Shown: positions 11,805 through 25,217 of the stretch, one piece after another | Position numbering within the stretch: position 1 is the stretch's first letter | Layout of the letters: each line of letters opens with the position of its first letter | Assembly: GCA_014338405.1 (NCBI GenBank) | Contig: JTDE01000739.1 | Span: 29,453-93,452 of the forward strand | Source of the DNA: Paragonimus skrjabini miyazakii | Taxonomy: Eukaryota; Platyhelminthes; Trematoda; Plagiorchiida; Troglotrematidae | DNA length: 64,000 nucleotides | Reading direction: 5' to 3' | Position numbers and translations under genes: made by a program | The notes under the pieces: model-generated | Seen by the model: only the letters and a program-made list of their open reading frames with translations | The model's database searches: none | Told to the model about the DNA's origin: nothing

Positions 11805-13235
11805 GGTCGAATCTGTCCACAAACTTCCAATGGTAATGATGACCGGTCGGAGTTCGATGAAGAGTTGAGCTCTGAAAATCAGAAAACGAAATCGAACGAA
11901 GATTTTGCTGATGTCAGCATGTCAGACACTGATCAACTGCCCTTTGGAAAACGGTCCACCTGCATGGATGAGTCAGTTGATAATGAAGTTCAAGACAATT
12001 ACCATGGCCCACCAAGTCCGAAGAGAGCTTGCACTATCGATTTTGATAAATCTGACAACACCATAATCACTGCTGCTTTGTCTCAAGCAGGTTCTGGTCT
12101 TCCTTTCGTCTTGTCAATCTCAAACACCTGTGATACTTCACAGGCAGGGCTCTTTGGAACCGGGTTGAACAAACTGTCAACGTCTCCTAGTTTTGCCGTC
12201 AATCCACAGCAGCTGGGAACGCTACCTACCACAGGTAGCCCAGTGATGGGTCAGTTGATTCCGATTACCGGATTACCGGAACACCTTCTTTGTGGAATTT
12301 CGACTACCCTACTTGGTGGAAACAATAATCAATCTCTTTCTCAGTCGCTGTTGACCAATCACGGTACGTCTTTTTCTGTACCCGTCCTTGATAACCAATC
12401 CAGTATGACTAGCGCCGGTTCATCTTCAACGTGGGTTTTAACGAACCAACCGAATAATGCGAACGCCAACTTTCTTGCTGCTCAGAACGCGATGACCACC
12501 CTTCAGCCAACTTTACTTGTTCCTCTTCCGGCCACACTCACAGATTCAACAACAGTGTCCAGCATCAGATCATTGTCCACACAATTTGTCGAAACCAATC
12601 CCACGACCACTTCCGTAGGAACCCCGGCTACAAATACTTCCAATATCCTGCGTTTGTCTGACTTACTAGAGGCGGTGAAATCAGTTATATCTGGTGGAGG
12701 TCTTATCTCTTCGATTGCTCTACCAGTGAGCAGTGCACTGTCAACTACCATGACATCTGCGGCCGCATCAAATGCCACCAACCTACCGTCAAATCTGTTT
12801 TTCACAACGACGCCAAACCAACCTCGATCAGATTTTTTATCACTGTCTTCCTCATCCGTTCCTAGCACTACCTCCGCTGCCGGTTCAATGAATGTGGCCA
12901 ATCTGATATCGAATCTACCAGCCGTTACAAGTATCGCCACCGTTAATACGACAGCAGCATCAGTTAATACAACCAGCATTGCTTATCCTCAAGTGTCCAT
13001 CAACTGTTCCAGCAACACGATAACGAGCCCGAATACAAACGTTGTGCCGGCTAATAGTCTGCTAAATCAATTAGTCATGGCTGCAGTTGCCGCAGCTACA
13101 AGTTCCTGTTCTGGTGGAACCACAAGTAGTTCGAACGCGTCGGGTGATTCAATCAATGTTTCCTGCACGGGTAACTCGTTGTTTAGTGTTCGACCCGTCG
13201 AAACTCTACTTCCAGAACAGGCTCTTGACATGTCT
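11805..13235 (+). CDS. TALE-class homeodomain transcription factor, internal exon A (acidic and Ser/Thr/Asn-rich region)
   Basis: The exon is 1431 nt, 477 codons, phase 0 at both ends. Acceptor: TTCCTATCCAG before 11805. Donor: GTGAGT at 13236, a full consensus match. The product opens with an acidic Ser-rich segment (DDRSEFDEELSSENQ), then a basic GPPSPKRAC patch that could help nuclear import, followed by about 380 residues of Ser/Thr/Asn-rich low complexity resembling activation or disordered regions of large transcription factors. The exon ends in PEQALDMS, similar to the PxDLS motif that binds the CtBP co-repressor. The frame stays open for over 1.4 kb with a clear coding bias. The start codon of the gene is upstream and not identified. 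Joining to the next exons is inferred from matching phases. Confidence 0.8.
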
Positions 13236-13686
13236 GTGAGTTCTGGTTCCTCATCCGTTATACATGCTTGCGTTGTCTGTTAATAACCACCCTACAAAGG
13301 TCATTGGTTTTCGTTAGCCAAATTTCCCCTTGCCATAAAATTCCAAGTCTTGTCAGCTTACTTGAGTAAATCAGTTAGATGCCAAACAGAAGAATAGACA
13401 CATTGCACGCGTAATGCAATACTTCAGTCAAGGGACGGTTATCCCACAACTGTTGTTAGTCACCTCATACGGTAAATTATTACGGTTAACATTGGTACTG
13501 TATCACTTTGTTCATACGACCATTCTCAGTTGACTAGCTACACTAGTGAACCGAGCAAGCTATACTGAAGAATACGATGTATATCTGTTCACATTACCGT
13601 TCCATAAAAAGCTTGTGAGAACCATAACGAGGACGGTATGTGACGCCAGATGGTCCGTTATATCTCCACAAATGTGTCTGCTTGCC

Positions 13687-13756
13687 TGACTCAGTAGGTT
13701 GAGGTGACAGGCTGTTGCCCAATAGGGGCCAGGTTCGATTCGCGCTAGCCACCTGT
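13687..13756 (+). repeat. tRNA-like SINE head fragment
   Basis: TGACTCAGTAG at 13687-13697 resembles an A box with one mismatch, and GGTTCGATTCG at 13732-13742 resembles a B box with one mismatch. The T-arm stem does not pair well, so it is not a functional tRNA gene. It may be an old tRNA-derived SINE. The short length keeps confidence low. Confidence 0.35.
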
Positions 13757-14379
13757 TGCTGATGGTCGTCCACTGCACATATGTGTACATTTCTGAGATC
13801 AAGGGGTACAATGAGTTGGGCACATATTTTGATATTTTCAAACAACCTTATTGAATATCTCAGTTTAGGAACAGCAATGATAGGTGTGATTTTAACTACG
13901 GTCAATTGCTTAATAGCTAAACACAGTCAAAGCGGTAAACAGCAGACAGGGCCAACATTAGCCTAACATTACCCTGATCACCTGGTTGATTGAGATCAGG
14001 TGAACTTTGGAAACCTTAACTGCCTGCTATCTCTTCTTTCACAACCGAAATTACCGTGTTGTTCGTCCGTGTGTATTCCAGTTGTCCATATTCTACTCCC
14101 TCTTTAACCAACCTGGGTGTATGTGCATGTGGTCTCAGTTGCCATGTTCTCTTTTATGATGCGCACGTGTATCTCACACAGTGCCGATTGTCTGAAGCTG
14201 GACTAGGTAGACTAGTACGGTACACGCATGGCAGAGTGCAACTGTGCGCGTCGGTGTGTGCCGCCTGGCGCGCTTGCACCCACATTGACCACGAGGCACA
14301 GCGTGACAACCATGTGCCCATTTGCCCAAGTTCCGAGCCCAATATGAGCGGCGTCTTGGGTGCTAGGGCTGGTTGTCGC

Positions 14380-14400
14380 ACGCGCACGCACACACACACA
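14380..14400. repeat. (CA)n/(CG) alternating purine-pyrimidine tract
   Basis: CACGCGCACGCACACACACA-type sequence, strictly alternating purine and pyrimidine, in an intron of the homeobox gene. Confidence 0.8.
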
Positions 14401-15991
14401 TTGACGGATGTCTTAGAACGTTGTGCACGCACATATCGTACTGACCACGAAGTTGTATCTCTTTCCCTATTGTGCGTATGCGTGTCTGTGCGCTGGCGAT
14501 TTCGATCGAGCAGTCAAACGCGTTGGCAGCGAGTAACTTGACTCGTATCCGCTACTGCCGAGGGCATAGATTTCGCTCTTCTCTGTCGAGTTGGGTGTTC
14601 GCCTACGAGCAACCTGACTGTGTTTGTTGTCTATCTGTTTTGCCTACCTCATTCCTTGTGTCCGTCCACGTGACACTTCTCGCCCACTTCCCTCACAAAT
14701 AGTGCGAAACAGTGGATCCGTACACAGTTTCCCATTAACGGTTTACTATGTATTCAATTACATCCTTGCTCGTCCTCTTACAGCCATAATATGCGCACCA
14801 TCCACAGTCCAGCCGACAAGTACGCGGTTTGCAGACCTCAAATTTGACATTTTAAGGCTTATATTGTTACCAATACCTTTTACGCACTTTTACTTTGTAA
14901 TCGAAGGTTGGGCTGGTAACATTTTTAGTTTCATTTGTGCAATTGTCCACGTGCGTACAAACAAAAATAATGTGTGTACCCACCTATGTACGTGCGCACG
15001 CCCTGTAAACGTGTAACTAAGTTGTCGAGTTTGAAGAATTCTACACATCTATTTGCTGACATAACTGATTGAAATCAATCTGACCACTAGAGTTGATCAA
15101 CCTGACACACGTATTTTAAGTTTTCTCATGGTCTATATTTATTCCAAGACCAAGCTCACTATAGCATAATAGTCGTGAATAGTGCTGCCCTATGTTATAA
15201 CCTTACTTATCGGTGAGTTTCAATATAGTTGAATAGCAACAACTTGGATTACCAGTTAACTTGTCGTTTCGATTTCCAGTATTCTCAAATACTGCGGTTT
15301 ATCTGTATAACTTGGCATCATCAGATTCATTTGTGACGTAATAGTATCAGTGTAACGTAAAAAGCTGGATACGAAAACCATTGGAAGATGAGAAACCTGG
15401 TCACTCAAATGAGGCTTATCTAATCTGCAAGTATTTTCCACACAGACATTCTCCACATAGACACTGCAAATTTCGACACGGTTCTGTCAGCAGTCGGGTT
15501 AGAGGTTCATCCGACGAAAGTCAGCACCGCTAAGATTTCGTGAAAATAGACTGAAATATGTAATTAGTTGAGGATTACACTTTCCAAAGCAGTAAATTTT
15601 ACTTGCTAGGTGCATATCTTTAATCCTAGCAGTTGGTTGTCGAAACCATGAGGGTGTCGCTGATGCCGTTATTTCTCCACCACCGAGCAGCGTTTGGTGC
15701 GTATGCCTTACTTGGTGGCTGAGCTCACACAAAACAAAATTGACTGTTCACTGTGGTGAATTGCTGATGCAAAAGTCTGTCAACATGACTATTCCATTCC
15801 TAACACACCATATATGCTTTTATGCGTCTTAGTAACCGATACCCGGAAAAGGTGATTCAACCACCACTCGTAACCATAACGGTCGTATTGTTGGCATTCC
15901 GGTTGGTTTATTTCCGTGCCGCTGCACTCAACTACCTATTCGGACATACGTGAACAGTGGATGGGAAGTACTGACGTGATATACTAACGGG

Positions 15992-16008
15992 GCACACACA
16001 CACACACA
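15992..16008. repeat. (CA)n microsatellite
   Basis: About eight uninterrupted CA units inside the first recognised intron of the homeobox gene. Confidence 0.9.
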
Positions 16009-18855
16009 ACTCGCGCACTTGCGCCTTCCTTTTGGTGTAATATTGCACTTTCCTTCAACACTAACAACCAAAAACGTGGGATCTTTTAGATGATGAGGCG
16101 CGTTTTTTCTCCACTGATGCGCAGATCCATATGTTGCTTGTGCCAGTTGTTTGCGCTGCGCCTGTCCTGTCGCGAGTGCGAGTGCATGTTGGCTACCTGA
16201 CCATACACAATACCCCTAGCTGCATGTCTCAGACTCGTTCAACAGATAAAGCATGCATGCGCCCGGGAACACTGCACAATCAAACCTCATCATCTTATGT
16301 TTACTAGCACCCTGCGAGTTACCTTGCGTTATCCACGTACACACATGCACGGTAGAGTTTTAAGGAAATATACGGAGCAACCTTAACTGTGATGTGAGTG
16401 CAAGTTGCCGGGACGAAAACGTACCCGTGCATAACGTGTGCACGTCCATGTGTGTATGCATGCGCTTCTGTCCTCGGGCGGTCAGTTTACATTTGAGACC
16501 AATGGTACCAGGCCTTGGTATGTGTGTAAGTGTGCCTGTGCGGATGCGTGCGGTGTAGATGCGCCTGTAGTCGCCACGTGCTGCTTTACCTTGGCTACTC
16601 GGTCACAGCTGCTTGGACTAGTGGAAGGTGAGCGCACAACCAACACGCAGCACCCAGTGTGCACACAAGTTTCCCCCATCCTGCCCAATGAAGGAACCAC
16701 TTGATCATTCCGATTCACGTGGCACAGGAACAGAGCAACGGTGTATCCAGTGCTGCCACATTCCTGCTATGCCAGTGCATCATCGCCCGTCTGATTTGGC
16801 CTTGTGTAGCTACCTGCCTGTTGCCGTCGGCGGACATTCAAACATACACACACGTACGCACCCATGCGCTCATACCTGCGAACATCGGTGTGTATCGCTG
16901 TGCCTGCATGCATCTCAACTCCCAGGTTGCTAGGCTGTTTTGGATAGAGTACCGAATCGTTCGATCGTATTGTAAGCGTTCTCCCACAGCCTGGTACGTA
17001 CTCGCACTCTCACACACGTAAGGCGCACTTGGGGGTGGTATGCGTCACCATCACCCGTGGAACATTTTCCAGTTTTCCTCATCTGGTCCTCCCGTTATCG
17101 TTCGAATGCTATGTTCTGCAACTTAAGTTAACCGTGAACGAATACACGAGGTGCGTGAGGTAGTTGTGAGAAACTGTTAATACGCAAGATCATTTCCGAT
17201 CAATCCTACACTGTCGGACACGGGTACTATTTTTGGTATTAAGCAGTTGTTCACATACAGCTCGAACAGATGGTATTCGGAAGAAAGTCCATTAAAATAA
17301 ACCAACCCGTTAGGTCAGTTTAAAGTTAACTTAAGTCACTCATAATTGTCCCGGCTCAAATACGTTACTGTTGTCTCAGCGTTTAGTCATTCGTAAAATT
17401 CGTTCTTAAGACAAGTATTCAAACCGTAACAACTTGAATTCGTCATTCGCTTTCTCACTTTGTCAAGATGGCAATTGCGTATGTCATGTACAAACATAAG
17501 TGCTAATTTCAAATGACATTCTGCAAGGAAAGACTAACGAGTAACTACCTATCCTTGGGTGAACATCTGTCAATTATTTAGAGCGGAGTTACATTTGAAG
17601 GCAATAGAACGAATGCTTGGGAAACTTTCTCCCATCGTCGTCGGCTAGATTGATCGTGATAATTCTTTACAGCTGCTGGTCATATCACGTTATATTTAAG
17701 TGAATTTTGTCTGGAGTGTTTTGGGGGGAAGTGCCAGTTGAATGACAGTTTGGTCCACTATTTTGGATTGGATTAATAACTTAAACAGAATCTTCAAAGT
17801 GGAGAACATATAAACAGTAAAGTACCTTACCAAAATCCTGGGTAATCAAGGCAAAGACCACAAAAGTGATTTGCTATTTCCCTGGATACAGTTCGAATAA
17901 ACTCACTATTCCCTCCTTGAAAATTTTCTGCGTGAAGCATTCGAACCACTGAATCCAGGCACACTACTGAACCCCAACACATACAGTCGATCCATTTGCA
18001 CTTGGTTTATGGACGCGTAGTGCGCTGGGTGGGTATATGGATAGTTGGCTCAGAAACGGAATACTGCATGTTTCTTAGTCTACACTCAATTTTCACTTTA
18101 CACACCTGGATCATCAACGGATGACCAGGTGGTCAGTGGGGTGAGGGGTAATTCAACGGAAACAAATAAGGTACTTTTATGGCGCCAGGTGCCCGCATTG
18201 ATGAAATGACTGTGAAGCCGTTCCACGGGCAACGTCTCAGCTCTTAAATCGGTCCTCACACCTGAGTCGATGACCCCTAATCCAACCCTCGCCCTAGCAT
18301 TGTGGTGTGCCCTCTATCCCGCCAACCGTGGTCATGGCAACGAGTTAAATGATAGATGTCATGCGCTCAAATCATGTTTAATCCTGTACACAAACGCTTG
18401 TGAGTAAGTACAAACGCTGAAGATTTGACATCGGATCACATGTAAGCGAGGAACCTGGAGATCGACACAGCAGTAAGTTTTTTACTTGAGCCAACGACCG
18501 TCCGGCTGTGAGTTGACACGTGATAACGTGTAGCACTTATCCGGGTGTGCGACGGATTCACATCTTAAAGTACATTTATTGGTCACTGGGCGAATAGGCA
18601 CCATGCGTGCTTGTCGACACTTGTTGGTGTAGTGTCCCTTTGGTCAGTCTGGTTGTGGCAGCCTGAACTGTTGTGAGGTATTTATTCTTCTACAGGTATT
18701 CCAGTTTTTCATTCCCTGTGGACATGAACCTAACAGATATCCTGGCCTGTGTGACGAACACATCGGTAGAAACCTGACTCGATTTGAATTTGATAAATAC
18801 AACTGAACTGTGTTCACTTTATAACGGACTTTATTACATGTCATTTGATTCTCAG

Positions 18856-19969
18856 GTGCGATCCGGATTTATTCCATTGGGTTCACCGAACACATCTTCG
18901 ACAGACGGCACATGTGTGAACAGGGAAAAAGGTGAGACAAACCGCTCAATAGCGCCATCTTCGTGCGTGAAAAAAACAGAACTCCTAGACACCAAATCCG
19001 TGTTCACCGTACCATTGAAATCCGACGCGACAAATATGAACTCTGTTGTTGAGGCACTTAGCGCGGTTGTCAAAGGGGGTCTTAGATACCGCACGAATCC
19101 GTCTATCGACCAACTATCAGTTTCCGGTTCTAATTCAAGTTTGGTTCAGTGTTTGGCTGCCAACGCTACTTCATTTTCCCAAGCTAATTTGAACAATTCG
19201 AGCGATTTTACCACCGCGTTAGCAGGATTCAATTCTGGTACAACAAAGGCCTCATTTTCTGTATGTGAACTTGACAGCGCAGTTAGTAACGCCATCGTGA
19301 AGGGATCCCTAGCAGGCACACCTTCCATTTTGCTCCCGTTCCCAAACCAAACCCTTGAAGCATCGTCGGCTGCAGTGGTTAGCGAGAATAATGAGGAGTT
19401 CGTCACTACACGATCAACTAATTCGCTTGGCCAGATCACAGGCCCTCCGACTATAGTTACTCAACAACCTCAGTTAGTCAGCTGGTCTCAACTACAAGCA
19501 ATCATGGCTGCGGTGGCCAGTGGTGGGTCGGTCTCAGTTGCAACCTCTCTGGCATCCACTACCCCAATTACCCATCTGTCCGGATCTCCAGGTTCAGTCT
19601 CCACAGCCACCACCAACAATAGCATGTCTACTCTACAGTCCACTACGTCAGTGAGCCCTGCGTCTCTCGCCACGGTGGCCTATCCCCATACTAATCCTAC
19701 TAGCAATCCGTTACTCTCTCTTAATGCTGTTTCTGCGACTCTCCTACCGCCGCCACCACCACCGTTAGGATCGACCACATTCGTCGGCACCCAAGACTGC
19801 AGTACCACAATGCTATTACCGGCTGCACTGGCTAGCGCTGGTGCATTAACTTTGACGCCTACCTCGTCCACGTTCGCCACTTCGTCCGGTTTGAATGCGG
19901 TAAATGTGTCAAGCGCGAATATACCGGCAAACGCGCTAAAGAACATGGCCGTAACTTCAACTAACGAGG
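18856..19969 (+). CDS. TALE-class homeodomain transcription factor, internal exon B (low-complexity region)
   Basis: The exon is 1114 nt: phase 0 at the 5' side, phase 1 at the 3' side (371 codons plus one base). Acceptor: CAG at 18853-18855. Donor: GAGG|GTAATC at 19970. The single leftover G joins GT of the next exon to give Gly, so phases agree. The product continues the Ser/Thr/Asn/Val-rich disordered composition, with a short polyproline run (LLPPPPPPLG, about 19740-19770) and no recognisable folded domain. It reads from VRSGFIPLGSPN to VTSTNE. The open frame runs on to a stop at 19998, beyond the donor, which is normal for intron read-through. Function is probably an extended regulatory/activation region. 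Confidence 0.78.
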
Positions 19970-22900
19970 GTAATCATGTTTATTACACGCATAGTTAACT
20001 TCAGTATGTGTTGAATGTGAACGCCATTGTTCTCTATTTTTTCTCTAACGGAAGCATTAACGTTCTAGGCCCCTTGTTGTATTATCTTAGACTGTTACAA
20101 TATGGACCTCATTCACGCTTGGTTGAACTTTTCCACAGTTTGAAGTAGATTATCTGGAAGAAGCATCAGACTCAGGTTAGAGCTCGTCATTAGTGGTATG
20201 CATTTTTAAACGAGCTTTTAATGAAACTCTGATCCTCGTATCTGCGACATGGACGGACTGATCACCATTTGACCTACATCGCCTGAATTCAGTTCACCAT
20301 CATTAAGCATTCTCAGGTAATCAAACTGACTTAATAAGGGACACAGTATCTGTTAGCTGTAACATATAACCCTGAGGTCAGAACCTCGTACTCAAGCTGA
20401 ACTCACTGATTTGTTTTGCCTACTATAAGTGGCCACGCGTTTTGATAGACACAAGTTGAGTACTACTCATTCGATCGCAGATTCCAACAATTCAGGATTG
20501 GTCTGCTCTGATGAAGTAGTGGTCGCCACGCTGACTCCCAACATACCACACATCAGGAAATTCGCCATCGACGACATATATTACGTATGAATCAGAACTA
20601 GATCAAAATTTGGATGGTCTGGTGCTTCCGCTCGAAGCGAGCTGGTTTAACAGTTCATCCGAATTCGGAGACACGCGATCAACTTGTGCCAGTCCATTTC
20701 TTCGACCACTATTGTGCAACAATTGCCAGTAGTAGGATGCTCGTATTTCCTGCGAGTCAGGGGATAAATTGGTCGCAACTCTACGGCTGTGAACCGTGGT
20801 CAAAGACTAATGCTCATTGAGCCCTGGTATTTTCTACATATGTGCCTGAAGTCAGGTACACCTATTGTTGGTTAACATCCCAGTTTAAGATGCGAACTAA
20901 TTAAACACATCTGCGAGACGCACCCTATTCCTTGCTTGTCTTGCTGAGTTGCGGAATATGTGAAACCTAAAAGCAACAAGCTGGTGCTATTATGTTGTTA
21001 TTTGTTTTTGTCATTGTTTTCTGATTCAACAGGTTAGACACTTCATAATTCTGACTCTTTTGCATTCGGCTTACAGGTAGTGCGAGACAGCACTTGTCCT
21101 TACCTTAAATGGTTCACCGGTACCACTGATCTGTATGTAAGCTTTTAGGCTTCGGCTGCGGTGAAGAATAACGGTCTTCGTACGAAGATTTGGGTATGCC
21201 GATGTTCCTTGTCCGGTTTAGATCGCACTAATCGAAACATGGTTCTGTTTAGTGCACGCACGCACATGGTGATCTGTTCGTCCCCGCTTCTCACTAAGGT
21301 TAGAACAATACACACGTTGGCTCAGGTCCTACTTCTTTCTGATTGGTCCATTCACCCTACCCGTGCTCAACCAGAGCGCGTGCTCAGAACGATGTGTATT
21401 GCGCGTTGCTGTATACAGCCTATCGCCGTTCTTGCCATCGCGCGCAGCAGAACATTTTTCTATTGGTTACAATACATTCGGTACCACCTGTGTTTCCATA
21501 GTTCACAGAGGCTGGTTTATAGTTTAGTGGTGATACCGTTCTATCAACGTCTCAATAGGAAGTTTTACAATGAAAATATACGAGTGGTTTGGTACTGAGT
21601 AGGCTCAACTCATCAATCCTGCCAGCAAACCCTACTTTCTAAAAATTCTCGGCTAATTCGATGCAGTAATTTATAGGGGTAATGACTTCCAAATTATCCT
21701 CAATTTAACCATGAGGTAAAAAATACGGAAAAGCTGGCACAACACATGCTTACCCTTTACGTATTCTTTTATCATGAATAGTGAATATGTAATGCTGGCC
21801 TTATTACAGAAAACTTACATGGCCTTAAACAGTTATGCTGAAGTTGTTCAGTTGAGATAATTTTGCGTTTTCTTAACTGATCAGCAGATGAGTTAACTGA
21901 AACACACTTAGCACAATGTTCATCATTAGTCGTGGACCAACTGAAGTTACTCGAATCGGATAAATGTTGGGATATAAGTAACCAAACACATTTTTGCAGT
22001 AATGAGAACCAATACAACGTGAAATAAAACAGATAGATGTACATCGATAAAGTGCAGTAAGAATAAAAGGTATATGCTTCAGAGCAAGGGATACTGAAGT
22101 GTTTACAATTGACGGTTGCTGTAAGCCAGATTGTATTGAAAAATATAATGCTATCGGATTGACGATATCTTCAAAGACACTGGTAATGAGTGTGGTCATT
22201 GATCAGTGTATGAGTTAACATTATGCGAATCCGTGTGGTATAAACATGAAAAGAATTTATTGTAAAAGCAACGACTTACAACAAAAATGCAAGTTTTTAA
22301 GTGTACCAGAGATGGCATATCTCTGTTAATATAAGAGATGCAGTAATACAGTACCAGAACAAATTTAAAAGCAGATTTTACACAGCTTCTAACAACACAT
22401 TATTCATGTACCAATTCCTGTTGGATGATCACAAACATAACTCGACGCACAGTGACAGCGCAGGTTTTAAAGATGTACTAGGAATAGCGTATATCATGCA
22501 ATACACAGGTATAGAAGGGGACAGCATCACGTTGCACCGACGCCATCTTAATAACACTTAAGGAATTTCTCGGTTTATTTGCACAAACTGAGGCTGAAGC
22601 GATAGATAAACCCACTAGATTTATTAATGAACATCCACTACAAGTGCTGTTTGATTATTGACTTCATTCTAAATCCGTAAAACTAGATTACGAATAACTT
22701 TGGAGTAATTTTCCCAAAAGATTGCTCCTGTGCGGGGTAACTTGGGCTAGGTGGCACACTACAGTGAACATGAACTTGAAAACACCTACTGCAATTCTCC
22801 ATATTAAAGCAACATACACGCATGCACGATATAATTCCTAGGCTCGATGAGTTTGGATATCGACCTGGGTACCTTGAGTAGTACGAATTGTGTGAATGAA

Positions 22901-23063
22901 ACAATCTGTGTCCAACACTACAAGTTAATAGGCAGTCAGAATCATTCGAGGGGGATAAGTTTAGTGTGCGGATAATGATTTAAATGGTGCCCGATTTTGA
23001 TCGACCCTCGTCACGATGACTGGAACTCAGGTCTCCTACACTCGGTATGACTGATCGATCTTT

Positions 23064-23079
23064 ATCTCTCTCTCTCTCT
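23064..23079. repeat. (CT)n microsatellite
   Basis: About eight CT units in an intron of the homeobox gene. Confidence 0.9.
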
Positions 23080-23237
23080 GGGGTGACGTTGCCTTGGATC
23101 AGATTGAGAATTAGCATTTCTAGTGTTCATGTTCTCTGTAAGTATGCACACGGATACGTATCGTGTTCGCCTTGTTTGCATCTGTTCGTCATGACCACGA
23201 AGTGCGATGCGCGCCTTCGCTGAGCTGAGGCGATATC

Positions 23238-23255
23238 GTGTGTGTGTGTGTGTGT
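23238..23255. repeat. (GT)n microsatellite
   Basis: About nine GT units, 160 bp after the (CT)n tract in the same intron. Confidence 0.9.
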
Positions 23256-23491
23256 TTGCAAAATGAGGGAAAGGAAAAGAGGGGGGTGATGGTTTGGAAC
23301 GAGCACGAGCAAACATTAGCGAATGAGTGAAAACAGGTTCGGACTAGTCGCCTAGTGGATGCTCAAGCGTTTTGTCGTGGAGGTCAGCATGTTAATGGTG
23401 TCGGCCCCGTGATCGGTAATTGATTCCACTCGCGTTCACAGCATGTCACAACTGTTCCATAGGCACATTAATAATTCGACTCTTGTCCGTT

Positions 23492-23591
23492 NNNNNNNNN
23501 NNNNNNNNNNNNNNNNNNNNNNNNNNNNNNNNNNNNNNNNNNNNNNNNNNNNNNNNNNNNNNNNNNNNNNNNNNNNNNNNNNNNNNNNNNN
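23492..23591. other. Assembly gap, 100 N
   Basis: Exactly 100 Ns, a conventional placeholder for a scaffold gap of unknown size. It lies in an intron, so no recognised exon is interrupted. Confidence 0.98.
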
Positions 23592-24045
23592 GCACTCGAC
23601 TGTCAACTAAGTTTAAACTGTGATATCTGTAGCCGACCCTTGTGACGAGTGGACTGACTAACTTGACAGTGACCCACATGTTTGCCCCCCCCCCTGGCTA
23701 TCCAGCCGACCGTGCCGCCCTCACCTTATTCCAACCCTTCCTTGGTGAGATTGAGCACCGTCATTTTGGCGGTATAATCAACCTCACTAGCAAAGTTCAA
23801 GGAAGTCTATATTGTGCACCTCATGCATGTGCGTGCATACCTTGTCAAATCTAACTAAACTGCAGTGCATTCAGTTCTGCGTTTTAGTCGATGGCCATGA
23901 GATGCACTGGGTCATTTTCATGAATAAAGAAATCGAAGTCCCCATCCCATTATTTTTCAACATATCTTCTGAGTGATTGGCCACTTATTTCTCCTATTAC
24001 AGTTATTTTCCAATAATTTGCCCATATTTCTCTCCACACTATCAG

Positions 24046-25217
24046 GTTTGACGTTGAACAATGTAATTGCTGGTTCAACAGTCAATGCTCAATCCGGGCA
24101 ACTCAATCCTACACTGTTCTGCAATCCTGCTCTGATAAATTTAATATCGTCGCCCAATCGTCCCACCTCCGCCTTCCAGACCAGCGTTGCTTTGAGTTCG
24201 GCTGCTGCAGCTCGCCTTCTCACCACCCTAACCAGTCTGACACAACCAACACCTGTGAATCATTTACTGCCGTTAGTCAGCTTGCCTACAGCAGTCACAA
24301 CAGCGCCTACACCAGTCACCACACTAAGCCAATCCAACACCACCAATCAAATGGGCTTCTTGGATTCACCTCAAGCTCTATTTGCAGCAGCAGCTGCGGC
24401 GGCGGCGGCCGCTGCTGCTGCCGCCGCCTCGGTCAAACCTCCCGCAAATGTGGGTCAAGTCGATTTGGCCAACCTTCGTGGTTCTGTGATTACCACTAGT
24501 TCTACAACAGGTGCCTCTCATTCCTCGGGGACAAACAGGCAGGTAATAAGCTTATTGGATCCAGGGACCGGAATTCACTTGCGCGTGACCGACATGGGAA
24601 CTGTGTCCACGACCAATTCGGCCACTCTGCTGACCTCCAGCGATTTCTCTGGAACTGCTAGCTTCAATCATACTATGGACGATTCCATGATAGCACAAGG
24701 CAGTGATCAAGCTGTAAATGGGAAAAGCGAAACAAAACGAAGGGGAGTAGAAAGCGGTCTGCCCAGGACCATCGAGGTGGATTGTACCCCACCATATGAA
24801 TCTCATTTGGAAGACGACTGGGACTCTGGACAGGAGGAGGCGAATGCTGTTCAGGCTAATCTTCAGTCGATCTACTCGGCGGCAGCTGCAGCTGCCGCAG
24901 TATCTAAACCAGATCAACTGTCGGGCAGCGCAGGATCTAGTCCCAACATGAGCAGCATCAGCTCCACTATGATTTCTGGATCCAACCGTCGTATCATTGG
25001 CTCGTCCCGCAGTCCTTTGGGTGGAGCCAGTAGCCGACGTGGGCTGAGCGCACTCCATGACTCACTTCAACAACCAGGCAGACCACATAGACAGAATTTT
25101 ACACCAGCGCAAAACCGAATTCTGACTGAATGGTACCAAACACATCAGTCCAAGCCGTATCCGTCCACGGAAGACACGAAGGAGCTGGCGAATATTTCCG
25201 GTCTTAGTTATTCACAG
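24046..25217 (+). CDS. TALE-class homeodomain transcription factor, internal exon C (poly-Ala and N-terminal three quarters of the homeodomain)
   Basis: The exon is 1172 nt, phase 1 in and phase 0 out. Acceptor: TCTCCACACTATCAG before 24046. Donor: CAG|GTTGGT at 25218. A run of 15 alanines (24384-24428, mixed codons) and a second of seven (near 24879) are typical of homeodomain regulators. The homeodomain starts near 25077: Arg5, Phe8 (25098), helix 1 with LTEWY, then HQSKPYPSTED, then helix 2 and the start of helix 3 up to SYSQ (residue 44). Phe8 to Trp48 spans three residues more than in a classical 60-residue homeodomain, and the extra turn contains PYP. Both features define the TALE superclass (PBC, MEIS, IRO, TGIF, MKX). 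No MEIS or PBC domain is visible in any exon. Confidence 0.9.

Larger units (their letters stand above)
13236..18855 (+). other. Homeobox gene intron (5.6 kb)
   Basis: GT at 13236 to AG at 18854-18855, phase 0. It holds a tRNA-like SINE fragment near 13687-13756, purine-pyrimidine alternating tracts around 14370-14400 and 15992-16008, and GC/CA-rich DNA at 14150-14500 and 16430-17020 in which chance ORFs are open in several frames. No further exon is supported. Confidence 0.6.
19970..24045 (+). other. Homeobox gene intron (4.1 kb, contains an assembly gap)
   Basis: GT at 19970 to AG at 24044-24045, phase 1. It contains a (CT)n tract at 23064-23079, a (GT)n tract at 23238-23255, and 100 Ns at 23492-23591. 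ORFs of 60-145 codons (for example 21161-21598) match nothing I know and lack credible splice sites in the right phase. Confidence 0.6.

Noticed and set aside
13236..13283. Reading exon A to its stop at 13283
   Set aside because: GTGAGT at 13236 is a near-perfect donor in exactly the phase needed by the next exon.
13687..13756. Functional tRNA gene
   Set aside because: A and B box-like sequences are present, but the T-arm and acceptor stem do not pair.
14056..14541. 161-codon ORF
   Set aside because: Built on CA/CG-alternating sequence, open on the opposite strand too, with Cys/Arg/His-rich repeat-like translation.
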